Shown one piece after another: positions 1 to 7,727 of a stretch of 50,956 bases of DNA. The DNA is taken from assembly GCA_019114005.1 (NCBI GenBank), contig DXGH01000049.1, positions 1 through 50,956 on the forward strand, read 5' to 3'. Within the stretch, counting starts at the first letter, position 1. Every line of letters begins with the position of its first letter. This stretch comes from Candidatus Acetatifactor stercoripullorum. GTDB taxonomy: Bacteria > Bacillota > Clostridia > Lachnospirales > Lachnospiraceae. The notes under the pieces are model-generated. The model worked only from the letters and a program-made list of their open reading frames with translations. It did not search any database and was not told where the DNA came from. Position numbers and translations under genes: made by a program.

Positions 1-363
1 CGCATTGCCGAAGTGAGCCGCATTATCAAGCGGCTGTATGAGGACAATGTAAACGGCAAAATCAGCGACGAGCGTTTCATGGAACTGTCGGCTGACTACG
101 AAGCCGAGCAAGCGGAACTGAAAAAGAGAGCCGCCGCCCTGCAAGCCGAACTGGACAAATCGCAGGCCGCCACCGTCAACGCGGAAAAGTTTATGGGTAT
201 CGTCCGAAAGCACCTTGCCTTTGAGGAATTGCCCCCCACCCTCTTGCGGGAGATGATTGAGAAAATCGTCGTGCATGAGTGCAGCTATGACGAGAACGGC
301 ACCCGCAGGCAGGACATTGAGATTTATTACAGCTTTGTCGGCAAGATTGACTTGCCCGAATAA
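1..363 (+). CDS. Large serine recombinase, C-terminal end (partial)
   Basis: Only the last 120 residues are in the window; the frame is open to the left edge, so the gene starts upstream. What is visible is the usual tail of transposon-type large serine recombinases: a charged coiled coil (residues about 35-60, rich in E/A/Q/K), then the EKIVVHE and IEIYYSFVGKID stretches of the DUF4368-type end. Such enzymes cut and rejoin DNA through an N-terminal serine that is not visible here. The protein would mobilise the element to the left of the window. The gene lies against a truncated padR, so the element end is probably within about 70 bases of the stop codon. Family call is firm; the identity of the element is unknown. 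Confidence 0.85.
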   Translation, partial: RIAEVSRIIKRLYEDNVNGKISDERFMELSADYEAEQAELKKRAAALQAELDKSQAATVNAEKFMGIVRKHLAFEELPPTLLREMIEKIVVHECSYDENGTRRQDIEIYYSFVGKIDLPE

Positions 364-371
364 CCGCCCGA

Positions 372-419
372 CCTATCCGACACAGCCCTAAGTGCCGGAT
401 AGGAACGGCAAAATTTTTT
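372..419 (+). terminator. Hairpin and T-run after the recombinase
   Basis: CCTATCCG (372-379) pairs with CGGATAGG (396-403), and a six-T run follows at 414-419. It may terminate the recombinase transcript and may lie at the element's right end. The gap between stem and T-run is longer than usual, so this is tentative. Confidence 0.4.
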
Positions 420-427
420 ACACTTCT

Positions 428-688
428 ATTACTTCTTTATCGCACACAAGCAAACGTTCTGAGAATGTTTTTGAATTAAAGGCGGGCACCCTGTATCCTC
501 TGCTTCATGCCATGGAAAGCAAGGGACTTGTAAAATCCTACGAAAGGGAAGCTGGAGGAAAGACCAGAAAGTATTACAGCATTACCAAGGAGGGGAAAAA
601 GCTGTCTTTGGCCAAACAAAAGGAATGGGAGGAATATTCCCGGGGAGTCAGAGGAGTCATCGGAGGTGGCGGCTATGGATTTGTCTGA
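428..688 (+). pseudogene. 5'-truncated PadR-family regulator
   Basis: The reading frame encodes the second half of a PadR winged helix: FELKAGTLYPLLHAMESKG (recognition helix and wing start), then KTRKYYSITKEGKK, the wing that ends the domain. PadR proteins are about 105-115 residues and begin with a helix ending in a YGYE-type motif; here that N-terminal part is absent and the upstream sequence is unrelated, so the gene has lost its start. Its 3' end overlaps the next gene (ATG at 675), the usual padR plus prefix-domain membrane protein pairing. The most likely cause is insertion of the element whose recombinase ends at 363. A residual product from 392 is possible but would lack the first DNA-binding helix. 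Confidence 0.75.
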
Positions 689-1937
689 ATATATAGCCGT
701 GGTCACGGCACAGATGCGCTGTAAAAGAGCCCGGGCGATGGTGGCGAAGGAGCTTGCAGACCATATTGCGGATCAAAAACAGGCCTATGTGGAGACGGGA
801 ATGGATGAGGCTTCGGCAGAGCTTGCGGCAGTAAGACAGATGGGGGACGCGGTGGAGGTGGGCAGAGAGATGGACCGCATCCACAGGCCTAGAATGGATG
901 TAAAGGTGCTTGCGCTGGTGGGCATCTTTTCCCCGGCTGCCTGCTTTTTGCAGAATATGCTGGTTATGGCCCAGGGAAATGGGGAATGGACCTTAAGGGG
1001 CGCAGCCTTCACTGCACTTCCTGTGCTTTTGGGAGTGGTTCTTATGACGGGAATTTTGTTTGTGGATTATACCTGGCTTTGCAGAAGACCCTTGACGGTA
1101 TGGATTGTGTTTCTCCTGGCTGCTATGCTTCCGGTAGAGAGGATTGCAGGAAGAGAGGGAGGGGCAGAACTCATCCAGTACCTGCTGCTTGCTCTTTTTC
1201 TTCCGGCTTATGGGGGCGTCATTTATCATTACCGGAAAAAGCGTCTGCCTGGCCTGTTATTGTGCCTTGCATGGCTGGCGGCGGGAGCGCTGGTTTTCCT
1301 TTTTTGCACCGGCCGGTTCTTTTCGGTGATGACAATGGGGCTTGCAGGTATCCTGCTGCTTTCCTTCTGTGTGGCAAAGGGATGGTTTGAAATTTCACCA
1401 TTTTCCGGCTTTGGGACTTTGCTTTTGACGGCAGGCGGGGGCGTCTGTGCTTTTGTCTGGTACATTTTGAAACAGGGAAATACCTATCAGGCAGCCAGGC
1501 TGGAGGCCTTATGGAATGGGGGCTGGGAGAGCTCTTATATTGTGGAGGGAATACGCCAGATTCTGCAGAATCTGCAGATGGTGGGAGGAAAGGACATGTC
1601 CTTTCCCTGGGAGGGAGCCCTGGCTTTTCTTCTGCTGTTGGAAAGATTTGGAATTGTGGCGGCGGCTTTTGCGGTGGCCGGACTGGCAGTCATGTTTGTA
1701 CAGATGGCGTCCGGGGTGAAAAAACAGAAAAATGTATTTGGCGGGATATTGGGAGCAGCCTGCCTTCTGGGGCTGTTTCTGCCCACTGTGCTTCATATTT
1801 TGTGCAATCTTGGCCTGATACCCTATAGCGAGGCAGTGATTCCCTTCCTGTTTCCGGGATGGACGGCAAACGCTGTCTGCTATACTCTGCTTGGCCTGTA
1901 TCTGTCTGTTTATCGAAATACGGATGTAGCAGCATAA
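675..1937 (+). CDS. Permease-prefix-domain membrane protein with SEDS-like (FtsW/RodA) region
   Basis: 420 residues. ATG 675 is chosen over GTG 666 because GGAGGTGG at 662-669 sits five bases before it. Residues about 1-75 form a soluble helical domain of the kind found in PadR-partnered membrane proteins (permease prefix domain 1/HAAS). The rest has about ten hydrophobic segments. Near the C-terminus, a DMSFPWE...LERFGIV stretch lines up with the SEDS 'DFVFAVLGEELG' region, and PFLFPGWTANAVCYTLLGLYLSVYR with the last SEDS helix. SEDS proteins polymerise peptidoglycan glycan strands in the membrane. The sequence is very divergent, so polymerase activity is uncertain. Its padR partner is broken, so control of this gene may have changed. 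Confidence 0.65.
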   Translation: MDLSEYIAVVTAQMRCKRARAMVAKELADHIADQKQAYVETGMDEASAELAAVRQMGDAVEVGREMDRIHRPRMDVKVLALVGIFSPAACFLQNMLVMAQGNGEWTLRGAAFTALPVLLGVVLMTGILFVDYTWLCRRPLTVWIVFLLAAMLPVERIAGREGGAELIQYLLLALFLPAYGGVIYHYRKKRLPGLLLCLAWLAAGALVFLFCTGRFFSVMTMGLAGILLLSFCVAKGWFEISPFSGFGTLLLTAGGGVCAFVWYILKQGNTYQAARLEALWNGGWESSYIVEGIRQILQNLQMVGGKDMSFPWEGALAFLLLLERFGIVAAAFAVAGLAVMFVQMASGVKKQKNVFGGILGAACLLGLFLPTVLHILCNLGLIPYSEAVIPFLFPGWTANAVCYTLLGLYLSVYRNTDVAA

Positions 1938-1954
1938 TCCGGGATGCGCTGCAG

Positions 1955-1992
1955 CCCCCTGAAAATCCAGGATGCCAAGGGTTTTCAGGGGG
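1955..1992. terminator. Hairpin between convergent genes
   Basis: CCCCCTGAAAA (1955-1965) pairs perfectly with TTTTCAGGGGG (1982-1992) around a 16-base loop. It lies between convergent genes ending at 1937 and 2000. There is no T-run on either strand, so it may be a weak or factor-assisted bidirectional terminator. Confidence 0.5.
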
Positions 1993-1999
1993 CCGTGTG

Positions 2000-2329
2000 T
2001 TAGAAGAAAAAGAGCTTGAGCATTCCGGCAGCCACGGAAATGGACACCAGAATATGCGCCGTCAGGCTAAGGCTCTTTTCTTTGGCGCGAAGCCGGATCA
2101 GCAGGGCCGCTATGCTCAAAAGACCAAAGGCCCAGGAAATCAGCTGCTCTGCAATATAATTGGAGGGAAGGCTCGTGGCGCCAAGCACCGCGATCGCCAT
2201 GCCCCAAAAGACCAGAAAATAAAAGACAGCCTTTTTCCCTTGCTCACTCTTTAAAAGAAATAAAAGCAATATCCCTAAAATACTGATGACACTCATTGCC
2301 ACAAACATTAAAAAATAAAGTCCTAACAT
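2000..2329 (-). CDS. Small multi-pass membrane protein, unknown function
   Basis: 109 residues with four predicted membrane segments: about 3-25, 35-52, 60-80 and 90-109. The protein ends in LKLFFF. The start is supported by GAGGAA upstream on the minus strand. No catalytic or binding motif is visible and I do not recognise the family. It lies downstream of the kinase/regulator pair on the same strand, after a hairpin at the kinase stop, so it may be partly co-transcribed with them. Confidence 0.6.
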   Translation of the reverse strand: MLGLYFLMFVAMSVISILGILLLFLLKSEQGKKAVFYFLVFWGMAIAVLGATSLPSNYIAEQLISWAFGLLSIAALLIRLRAKEKSLSLTAHILVSISVAAGMLKLFFF

Positions 2330-2389
2330 TTTGTTTCCTCGCTTTCTCTTTTGATACCAATAGGATACCTGGAAGACTTGAAGAAATTT

Positions 2390-2412
2390 AAAAGAGAATT
2401 CTGAAGAATTCT
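2390..2412 (-). terminator. Hairpin at end of kinase gene
   Basis: Read on the minus strand, AGAATTC-TTCA-GAATTCT is followed by CTTTT. It overlaps the kinase stop codon. The stem is short (7 bp, AT-rich), so it could attenuate rather than fully stop transcription into the small membrane gene at 2329-2000. Confidence 0.45.
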
Positions 2413-3460
2413 AAAGCTCCTGCCGCAGAGAGATTTGTATTGTAATTTCAAAATTGTCTGCGTCCTCTTTGATTTCCATGGAACCTCCGTAAGCTCTGGC
2501 GATTCCCTGAATGCTTTTTAGCCCCAGCTTCAAGCTTTCTCCCTGATGGGGAATTTTGCTTTTTTTGTTGCGCTGAATGAGGGTGAGAAGCCCATCTTTG
2601 GTTCCTATCAGCAGGCTCACCCGGTCTGCGGGATCCGCATACTTTTCCACATTGGAGAGAAGATTGTCGAAAATCCGCTTCATTTCATTGATATCCAAAT
2701 ATGCCTGAAAATTTTGGCACTGGCTTAAATCGGTCTGGCATACAAAGCCTTCTTCCAGGCCATCAGACCATTCTGCCGCAAGCTGCTCCAGGAAAAGAAG
2801 GCCATTTTCTACTTTTTCCGGTTTCCTTCTTTCTTTCCCCAAAAGCAGCTCCGAAAGGGTCTTGATCTGCTCTGCCTTTTTTCTCACCAGCGCAAGATAT
2901 TCACGAAAATTTTCCTCTGTCAGTGTATCCCTGCTTTCCATATATTCAGAATAGGAAAGTATGGAAGTCAGCGGTGTGCGTATATCGTGGGAGAGACTGT
3001 GGATCAGCTCCTCCCGCTCCGCATGAAAGGCCTGCTCCTTCTCTTGGAGCTCTCTTTGGGAACGGGAGAGGAAATTAATGCTTTCCGCCAGCTGTGTCAG
3101 CTCATCATTGCCCTCCAGCGCAATCTCAAAATCCATTTCTGCTTCCCGAAGCCGCTCAATTCCATCGATGATAGTAAGGAGATATGCAATTTTCTGCCCA
3201 AACAATACCAGGAAAATTACAATAAAAATAATGATGCAGGCAAAAAAGCAGATCGTTTTCATCCAGGCCGTCAGAACATCCCGGGTCGCCAAATCTAAGA
3301 CAATTCCATTGGCGCTCAGATAGGTGTCCGCAAGGGATTCGGAGGTATAGCTTAAAAACAGGTAAAAAAAAGCGGATATCAAAAAGCTGGCACAGATCAG
3401 CTCCACCAGTTCCGTCTTTAATTTCTTTCTCTTTTTGGAGGGCTTTGCTTTATTCCACAT
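2411..3460 (-). CDS. Membrane sensor histidine kinase
   Basis: 349 residues from ATG 3460, which overlaps the end of the response regulator by 11 bases and has GGGGAAAGGG before it; a longer open frame exists upstream but runs through the regulator gene. Order: basic N-terminus, membrane segment about 17-37, short external loop of about 28 residues, membrane segment about 66-88, HAMP-like linker 90-140, H-box with phospho-acceptor His158 (SLSHDIRTP), N-box about 263-274 (FDNLLSNVEKYA), and a G2-like LKLGLKSIQGIARAYGG. The usual DxGxG (G1) box is missing: QRNKKSKIP stands there. The small external loop suggests sensing within the membrane or of a membrane partner. It pairs with the regulator at 3450-4163. 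Confidence 0.88.
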   Translation of the reverse strand: MWNKAKPSKKRKKLKTELVELICASFLISAFFYLFLSYTSESLADTYLSANGIVLDLATRDVLTAWMKTICFFACIIIFIVIFLVLFGQKIAYLLTIIDGIERLREAEMDFEIALEGNDELTQLAESINFLSRSQRELQEKEQAFHAEREELIHSLSHDIRTPLTSILSYSEYMESRDTLTEENFREYLALVRKKAEQIKTLSELLLGKERRKPEKVENGLLFLEQLAAEWSDGLEEGFVCQTDLSQCQNFQAYLDINEMKRIFDNLLSNVEKYADPADRVSLLIGTKDGLLTLIQRNKKSKIPHQGESLKLGLKSIQGIARAYGGSMEIKEDADNFEITIQISLRQEL

Positions 3461-4163
3461 AGTATCCCTTTCCCCAGGCAGTTTTGATATATCGGGGAGT
3501 TCTGGAATTGTCTCCCAATTTTTTCCTGATATTTTTAATATGCACCATAATGGTTTCATCTCCCACTGCCTGCTCCTGCCACACGCTTTGGTAAATATTA
3601 TCAAGAGAAAAAAGCTTTCCGGGGTGAAGCGCCAAAAGCTCCAGTATTTTGAATTCCGTGTAGGTGAGAACAATAAGCTCCCCGTCCTTGGTCACAGATT
3701 GGCTCTCCTGATCGATCACAAGATCACGAAAGAAAATTTTGCCGGAATGACCCGTCCGGTTCCCCGAAGCCTCTGGGCTTGGAAGAGAGTATTGCTGAAC
3801 CCTGCGCAGCAGAGCTTTGATCCGTATGAGAAGCTCCGCATTGGAAAAGGGCTTTGTCACATAATCATCTGCACCGGCCGAAAACCCCAGCATTTTGTCA
3901 GATTCCTCGGAATACGCCGTCAGAAAAATGATCGGGGCCATAAAGCGCTTTCTCAGCTGGGCTCCGGCGGAGAATCCGGACATGGCAGGCATACTTACGT
4001 CCAGAAGATATAAGTCAATGGTTTCCTCCGCTTTCTCCAAAACCTCTCTGCCGTCCCTTGCCAGTACAACCTCATAGCCCTCCTGTGTCAAAAGCATAGA
4101 TAAGATATCTCTGATTTCCTTGTCGTCGTCGGCCACAAGAATTTTATTTTTTCCGTGTTCCAT
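3450..4163 (-). CDS. OmpR/PhoB-type response regulator
   Basis: 237 residues from ATG 4163, preceded by AAAGGAG seven bases upstream; the frame continues further up without a ribosome site. The receiver domain (about 6-120) has acidic residues 12-14, phospho-acceptor Asp55 (LLDVSMP), Thr82 (LTAY) and Lys104 (TKPF). A winged-helix DNA-binding domain (about 140-237) contains LTYTEFKILELL and ends GKGYYVE. It activates or represses promoters after phosphorylation by the kinase encoded immediately downstream. The pair is divergent from the capA-like operon, the most obvious nearby target, but no binding repeat is clear enough to prove this. Confidence 0.92.
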   Translation of the reverse strand: MEHGKNKILVADDDKEIRDILSMLLTQEGYEVVLARDGREVLEKAEETIDLYLLDVSMPAMSGFSAGAQLRKRFMAPIIFLTAYSEESDKMLGFSAGADDYVTKPFSNAELLIRIKALLRRVQQYSLPSPEASGNRTGHSGKIFFRDLVIDQESQSVTKDGELIVLTYTEFKILELLALHPGKLFSLDNIYQSVWQEQAVGDETIMVHIKNIRKKLGDNSRTPRYIKTAWGKGYYVE

Positions 4164-4232
4164 AACAGGCTCCTTTCGCTTTTTCATTCTTCCTAACTGA
4201 CCGTGTGCCCTCCGGATCATTGCTTTAAAAAC

Positions 4233-4261
4233 ACTATATAATATTTCTGCGTTTCCTTCAA
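4233..4261 (-). promoter_or_regulatory. Sigma-A promoter of the two-component operon
   Basis: On the minus strand, TTGAAG (4261-4256) and TATAGT (4238-4233) are 17 bases apart, 70 bases before the regulator start. Both boxes are close to consensus. Confidence 0.6.
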
Positions 4262-4265
4262 GGAG

Positions 4266-4287
4266 CTTGAAAACTGACTTTTTCAAG
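4266..4287. repeat. Inverted repeat between divergent promoters
   Basis: CTTGAAAA (4266-4273) and TTTTCAAG (4280-4287) flank CTGACT. It sits between the divergent promoters of the two-component operon and the capA-like operon, so it could be an operator for either. Confidence 0.4.
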
Positions 4288-4305
4288 GGGCAAAAAACAT
4301 TCAAC

Positions 4306-4334
4306 TTGTAGTGCGAAAGGGGGCGTGCTAAAAT
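4306..4334 (+). promoter_or_regulatory. Sigma-A promoter of the capA-like operon
   Basis: TTGTAG (4306-4311) and TAAAAT (4329-4334) with a 17-base spacer, 59 bases before the capA-like start codon. Confidence 0.6.
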
Positions 4335-4393
4335 AAAAATAAGCAGAATTTCCGTGCCCGTTTTGGGAGCGGAGCAGGATGTGAGGAGAGTAT

Positions 4394-5623
4394 ATGAGAC
4401 GCAAAAGGAAAATGCGGAGACTGCTTTTGGGGATGCTTTTCCCCACAGCTGTTATGACAGCGTTGATTGCCTGCGGGGACGACCTTTCCATCCAGGTGCC
4501 CGCCGTCAGCTATCAGGACCTGGCCCAGCCCATCGGCGGGTATGGCGCCCAGGAGGACAACGAAGAGGATAACAACGAGGAAAACAAAGTGCCTCCCGTC
4601 CAGGAGACCACCTCTCTTAGCACAGAAGAAGGGGTGGAGCAGGGAGGAAATGCAGCCTTGGAGGAAACGGACGGCCCCGAGGTTGTGACCATCACCATTT
4701 CTGCCGCAGGAGATACGGCCCTGGGCAATCACAAGGAGCAGGATTACGGCTACTCCTTCAGACAGGCCTACGATCAGGAAGCGGACGACAGTTACTTTTT
4801 TGAAAATGTATACGATATTTTCAGCGAGGACGATATGACCATCGTGAATCTGGAGGGGCCGCTGACGGATTCGGAGAATGCCAGGGAAGGACAGGTCTAC
4901 AGTATCAAGGGAGACCCTGGTTATGCGGGGATTCTCACAAGGGGCAGCGTGGAGGCTGTGAGCATGGGAAACAATCACAGACTGGACTATGGGACACAGG
5001 GAAGCGATGATACGGTGGCGGCCCTTGAGAAGGAAGGCATCGTCTACGCCTTTGAGGAAAATACAGGTATTTACGAGGTGAAGGGAATTAAGATCGGAAT
5101 TGTGTCTGTAAATGAGGTCTCCCAGGGAGCTGCCGTGGAAAAAACCATACAGGAGGGGATCACAGGACTGAAAGAGCAGGGGGCGGATGTGATTCTCGTG
5201 TGCTGCCACTGGGGCGTGGAGGGAGAATACGAGCCGGAGGACTATCAGAAGAGTCTGGGGAAGAAGTGTATCGACTGGGGAGCGGATCTTGTGATAGGAC
5301 ACCATCCCCATGTGCTTCAGGGAATTGAGGAGTACCAGGGAAAATATATCGTGTACAGCCTGGGCAACTTCTGCTTTGGGGCCAATCGAAATCCGACGGA
5401 TAAGGACTGTATGATCTTTCAGCAGACCTTTACCTTTGTAGATGGCGAAAAGCAGGAGGAATCCTCTGTGCGGGTGATTCCCTGCTCTGTCAGCTCCACA
5501 AGCAGCAGAAATGACTTTAAGCCAACCCCTGCAAAGGGACAGGAGGCCTTGCGGATATTGGAAAAAATAAACGGGTACAGCAAAGCCTTCGGGGTGGAAT
5601 TTGATCAGGAGGGTTATAGATGA
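4394..5623 (+). CDS. CapA-family (PGA_cap) lipoprotein
   Basis: 409 residues with GAGGAG before the ATG. Signal peptide with lipobox LIAC (lipid-modified Cys27), then an acidic, low-complexity linker (about 50-95), then a CapA-type metallophosphatase-like domain (about 97-350). Motifs seen: AAGDTALG, NLEGPL, GNNHRLDYG, HWGVEGEYEP, GHHPHVLQG and YSLGNFCFG. CapA proteins take part in poly-gamma-glutamate or related surface polymer handling. No capB/capC genes are here, so the substrate is unknown and the role is probably surface-associated hydrolysis. The stop overlaps the next start (ATGA), so it is translated together with the dehydrogenase. Confidence 0.85.
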   Translation: MRRKRKMRRLLLGMLFPTAVMTALIACGDDLSIQVPAVSYQDLAQPIGGYGAQEDNEEDNNEENKVPPVQETTSLSTEEGVEQGGNAALEETDGPEVVTITISAAGDTALGNHKEQDYGYSFRQAYDQEADDSYFFENVYDIFSEDDMTIVNLEGPLTDSENAREGQVYSIKGDPGYAGILTRGSVEAVSMGNNHRLDYGTQGSDDTVAALEKEGIVYAFEENTGIYEVKGIKIGIVSVNEVSQGAAVEKTIQEGITGLKEQGADVILVCCHWGVEGEYEPEDYQKSLGKKCIDWGADLVIGHHPHVLQGIEEYQGKYIVYSLGNFCFGANRNPTDKDCMIFQQTFTFVDGEKQEESSVRVIPCSVSSTSSRNDFKPTPAKGQEALRILEKINGYSKAFGVEFDQEGYR

Positions 5624-6591
5624 GAGGAATTTATTTTGACGGAAAAGAAGCGGCTTATCGGGAGGATCTGCCTATGCCGGTCCCAGAATCGGGGGAAAGC
5701 CTGGTGCGGATTTTGATGGCTGCGGTGTGCAACACGGACAAGGAAATCTTAAAGGGCTACAGGCCGGATTTTCAGGGCATCATGGGTCATGAATTTGTGG
5801 GAGTGGTGGAAAGCTCCCCCGACCCGAAGCTGGCAGGAAAGCGGGTGGTGGGAGAGCTGAACGCCTCCTGCGGACATTGTATCTATTGCCGCACGGGGAG
5901 GCCCACCCACTGCAGCAGCCGCAGAGTGCTGGGAATGCACCAAAAGGATGGCTGCTTTGGGGAATATATGACCATTGATACAAAGCTGCTTCATGTGGTG
6001 TCAGATGGGCTTGCCACCAAGGCGGCCATCTACACGGAGCCCCTTGCAGCCGCCTTTGAGATCATGACCCAGGTCACCCTCACACCGGAGAAAAACGTAG
6101 CCATTCTCGGGGACGGCAGGCTCTCCTACTGCGTGGCTCAGGCCATGAACGCGGTGGGAAAGGAGGTTGTTGTCATCGGAAAGCATCCCGAGAAGCTTAA
6201 GCTTTTTGAGCCCTTTGCCCAGGTGAGCACCAACTGGGAGAAGGAGGGCTATGAGATCGTGGTGGAGGCCACAGGCTCCCCCTCGGGAATCCGGCAGGCT
6301 CTTGAAATGGTGCGGAAAAAGGGAACCATTGTATTAAAAAGCACCTATGCCGGAGAAACCACGCTTCCCATGAGCCTGATCGCCGTAAATGAGATCAGTA
6401 TTGTGGGAAGCCGCTGCGGCCCCTTTGCACCGGCCCTGGAGGCGCTGGCCTCTGGGAAGGCAGTTTTTCCTGACATTACCTTGTTTGAGCTTGCACAGTA
6501 TAAAGAGGCCTTCGCCTATGAGGGCTTTAAGGCGGGATTTTTGATTACAAAGCCGCTCACGCGGCAGAATGAAAGGAAAGATGATAAATGA
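5620..6591 (+). CDS. Zinc-dependent MDR alcohol dehydrogenase-like protein
   Basis: 323 residues, somewhat shorter than the usual 340-350. Catalytic zinc ligands appear to be Cys37 (AAVCNTD), His57-Glu58 (GHE) and Glu140. Structural zinc cysteines are 84, 87, 90 and 98. The Rossmann loop reads GDGRLS at 164-169, a relaxed GxGxxG, so the nucleotide preference is unclear. It oxidises or reduces an alcohol or polyol with NAD(P); the substrate cannot be told. It overlaps capA-like upstream and the aldo/keto reductase downstream, so the three probably act as one unit. Confidence 0.85.
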   Translation: MRGIYFDGKEAAYREDLPMPVPESGESLVRILMAAVCNTDKEILKGYRPDFQGIMGHEFVGVVESSPDPKLAGKRVVGELNASCGHCIYCRTGRPTHCSSRRVLGMHQKDGCFGEYMTIDTKLLHVVSDGLATKAAIYTEPLAAAFEIMTQVTLTPEKNVAILGDGRLSYCVAQAMNAVGKEVVVIGKHPEKLKLFEPFAQVSTNWEKEGYEIVVEATGSPSGIRQALEMVRKKGTIVLKSTYAGETTLPMSLIAVNEISIVGSRCGPFAPALEALASGKAVFPDITLFELAQYKEAFAYEGFKAGFLITKPLTRQNERKDDK

Positions 6592-7727
6592 TGGAAAAGA
6601 GAAAATTGGAAAAGCTGGGAATTGAAACCTCGCTGCTAGGCTTTGGCTGTATGCGCTTTCCGGTGACGGCAGAGGGAAGGATCGACGAAGAGGAGGCAGA
6701 GAAGCTGCTGGATACAGCCATCAAGGGGGGCGTAAATTACATTGATACGGCATATCCCTATCATAACAAAGAAAGCGAGCCCTTTGTGGGAAGGGTGCTG
6801 CAGAAATATGACAGGGATTCCTTTTATCTTGCCACTAAGCTCCCGGTGTGGCTGGTGAAGGAGACCGGGGATGTTGACAGACTTTTTGAGGAGCAGCTTT
6901 CCAGGCTTAGGACGGATCATATTGATTTTTATCTGATGCACGCTCTTGATAAAGAGCGGTGGGAGGCCATGAAAAAAATAGGCTGCATAGAGCGGCTGGA
7001 GCAGCTAAAGGCCCAGGGCAAAATCAGGTATCTGGGATTTTCCTTTCATGACAGCTATGAGGTGTTTGAGGAGATTCTGAATTACAGGGACTGGGATTTC
7101 TGCCAGATTCAGTTAAACTATATGGATGCCGGGGAACAGGCGGGACTGAAGGGCTATGAACTGACTGCGAAAAAGCAGATTCCCCTGGTGGTGATGGAGC
7201 CGGTGAAGGGAGGCTCCCTGGCTTCCTTTGGGGAGGACATCACGGAGAAATTTAAGAGCCAGAACGAAAAGGCATCCATTGCATCCTACGCCCTTCGCTG
7301 GGTGGGCAGCCTGCCCAATGTGAAGGTAATTTTAAGCGGTATGTCCACCATGGAGCAGGTGGAGGATAATCTGGGCACCTTCAGTGATTTCCATCCCCTG
7401 ACGGGTGAGGAAAGACAGCTTGTGGAGGAAGTGGTGGAAATTTTAAACAGCCGGGTGCGCAACGGCTGTACCGGCTGCCGTTATTGCATGCCCTGTCCGG
7501 CAGGCGTGGATATTCCGGGATGCTTCAAGGCGTGGAACACCTACCATATCTATCAGAATTACAATATGGTAAAGCATGCCTGGGAGGTGGAAATCGGAGA
7601 AAAGGGACAGGCCAAAAACTGTGTCAAATGCGGGAAATGCGAGCAGGCCTGCCCCCAGAAGCTTTCCATCCGGGCTGACTTGGAAAGGGTGCAGGCGGAT
7701 CTGGATCAAAAGGAAATGGTGCGCTGA
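6588..7727 (+). CDS. Aldo/keto reductase with C-terminal two-cluster ferredoxin domain
   Basis: 379 residues; a second ATG at 6591 is equally possible. The TIM-barrel reductase (about 1-285) shows the tetrad Asp53, Tyr58, Lys84 and His118 (LMHALD). The C-terminal part has two cysteine groups, CTGCRYCMPCP and CVKCGKCEQACP, typical of 4Fe-4S clusters, giving the ferredoxin-fused AKR type common in anaerobes. It probably moves electrons between an iron-sulfur partner and an aldehyde or ketone; the substrate is unknown. It overlaps the dehydrogenase before it and the AraC gene after it (TGATG). Confidence 0.9.
   Translation: MMEKRKLEKLGIETSLLGFGCMRFPVTAEGRIDEEEAEKLLDTAIKGGVNYIDTAYPYHNKESEPFVGRVLQKYDRDSFYLATKLPVWLVKETGDVDRLFEEQLSRLRTDHIDFYLMHALDKERWEAMKKIGCIERLEQLKAQGKIRYLGFSFHDSYEVFEEILNYRDWDFCQIQLNYMDAGEQAGLKGYELTAKKQIPLVVMEPVKGGSLASFGEDITEKFKSQNEKASIASYALRWVGSLPNVKVILSGMSTMEQVEDNLGTFSDFHPLTGEERQLVEEVVEILNSRVRNGCTGCRYCMPCPAGVDIPGCFKAWNTYHIYQNYNMVKHAWEVEIGEKGQAKNCVKCGKCEQACPQKLSIRADLERVQADLDQKEMVR

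Noticed and set aside
4328..5311. Long minus-strand frame opposite the capA-like gene
   Set aside because: It is the shadow of a clear lipoprotein gene with signal peptide and family motifs on the other strand.
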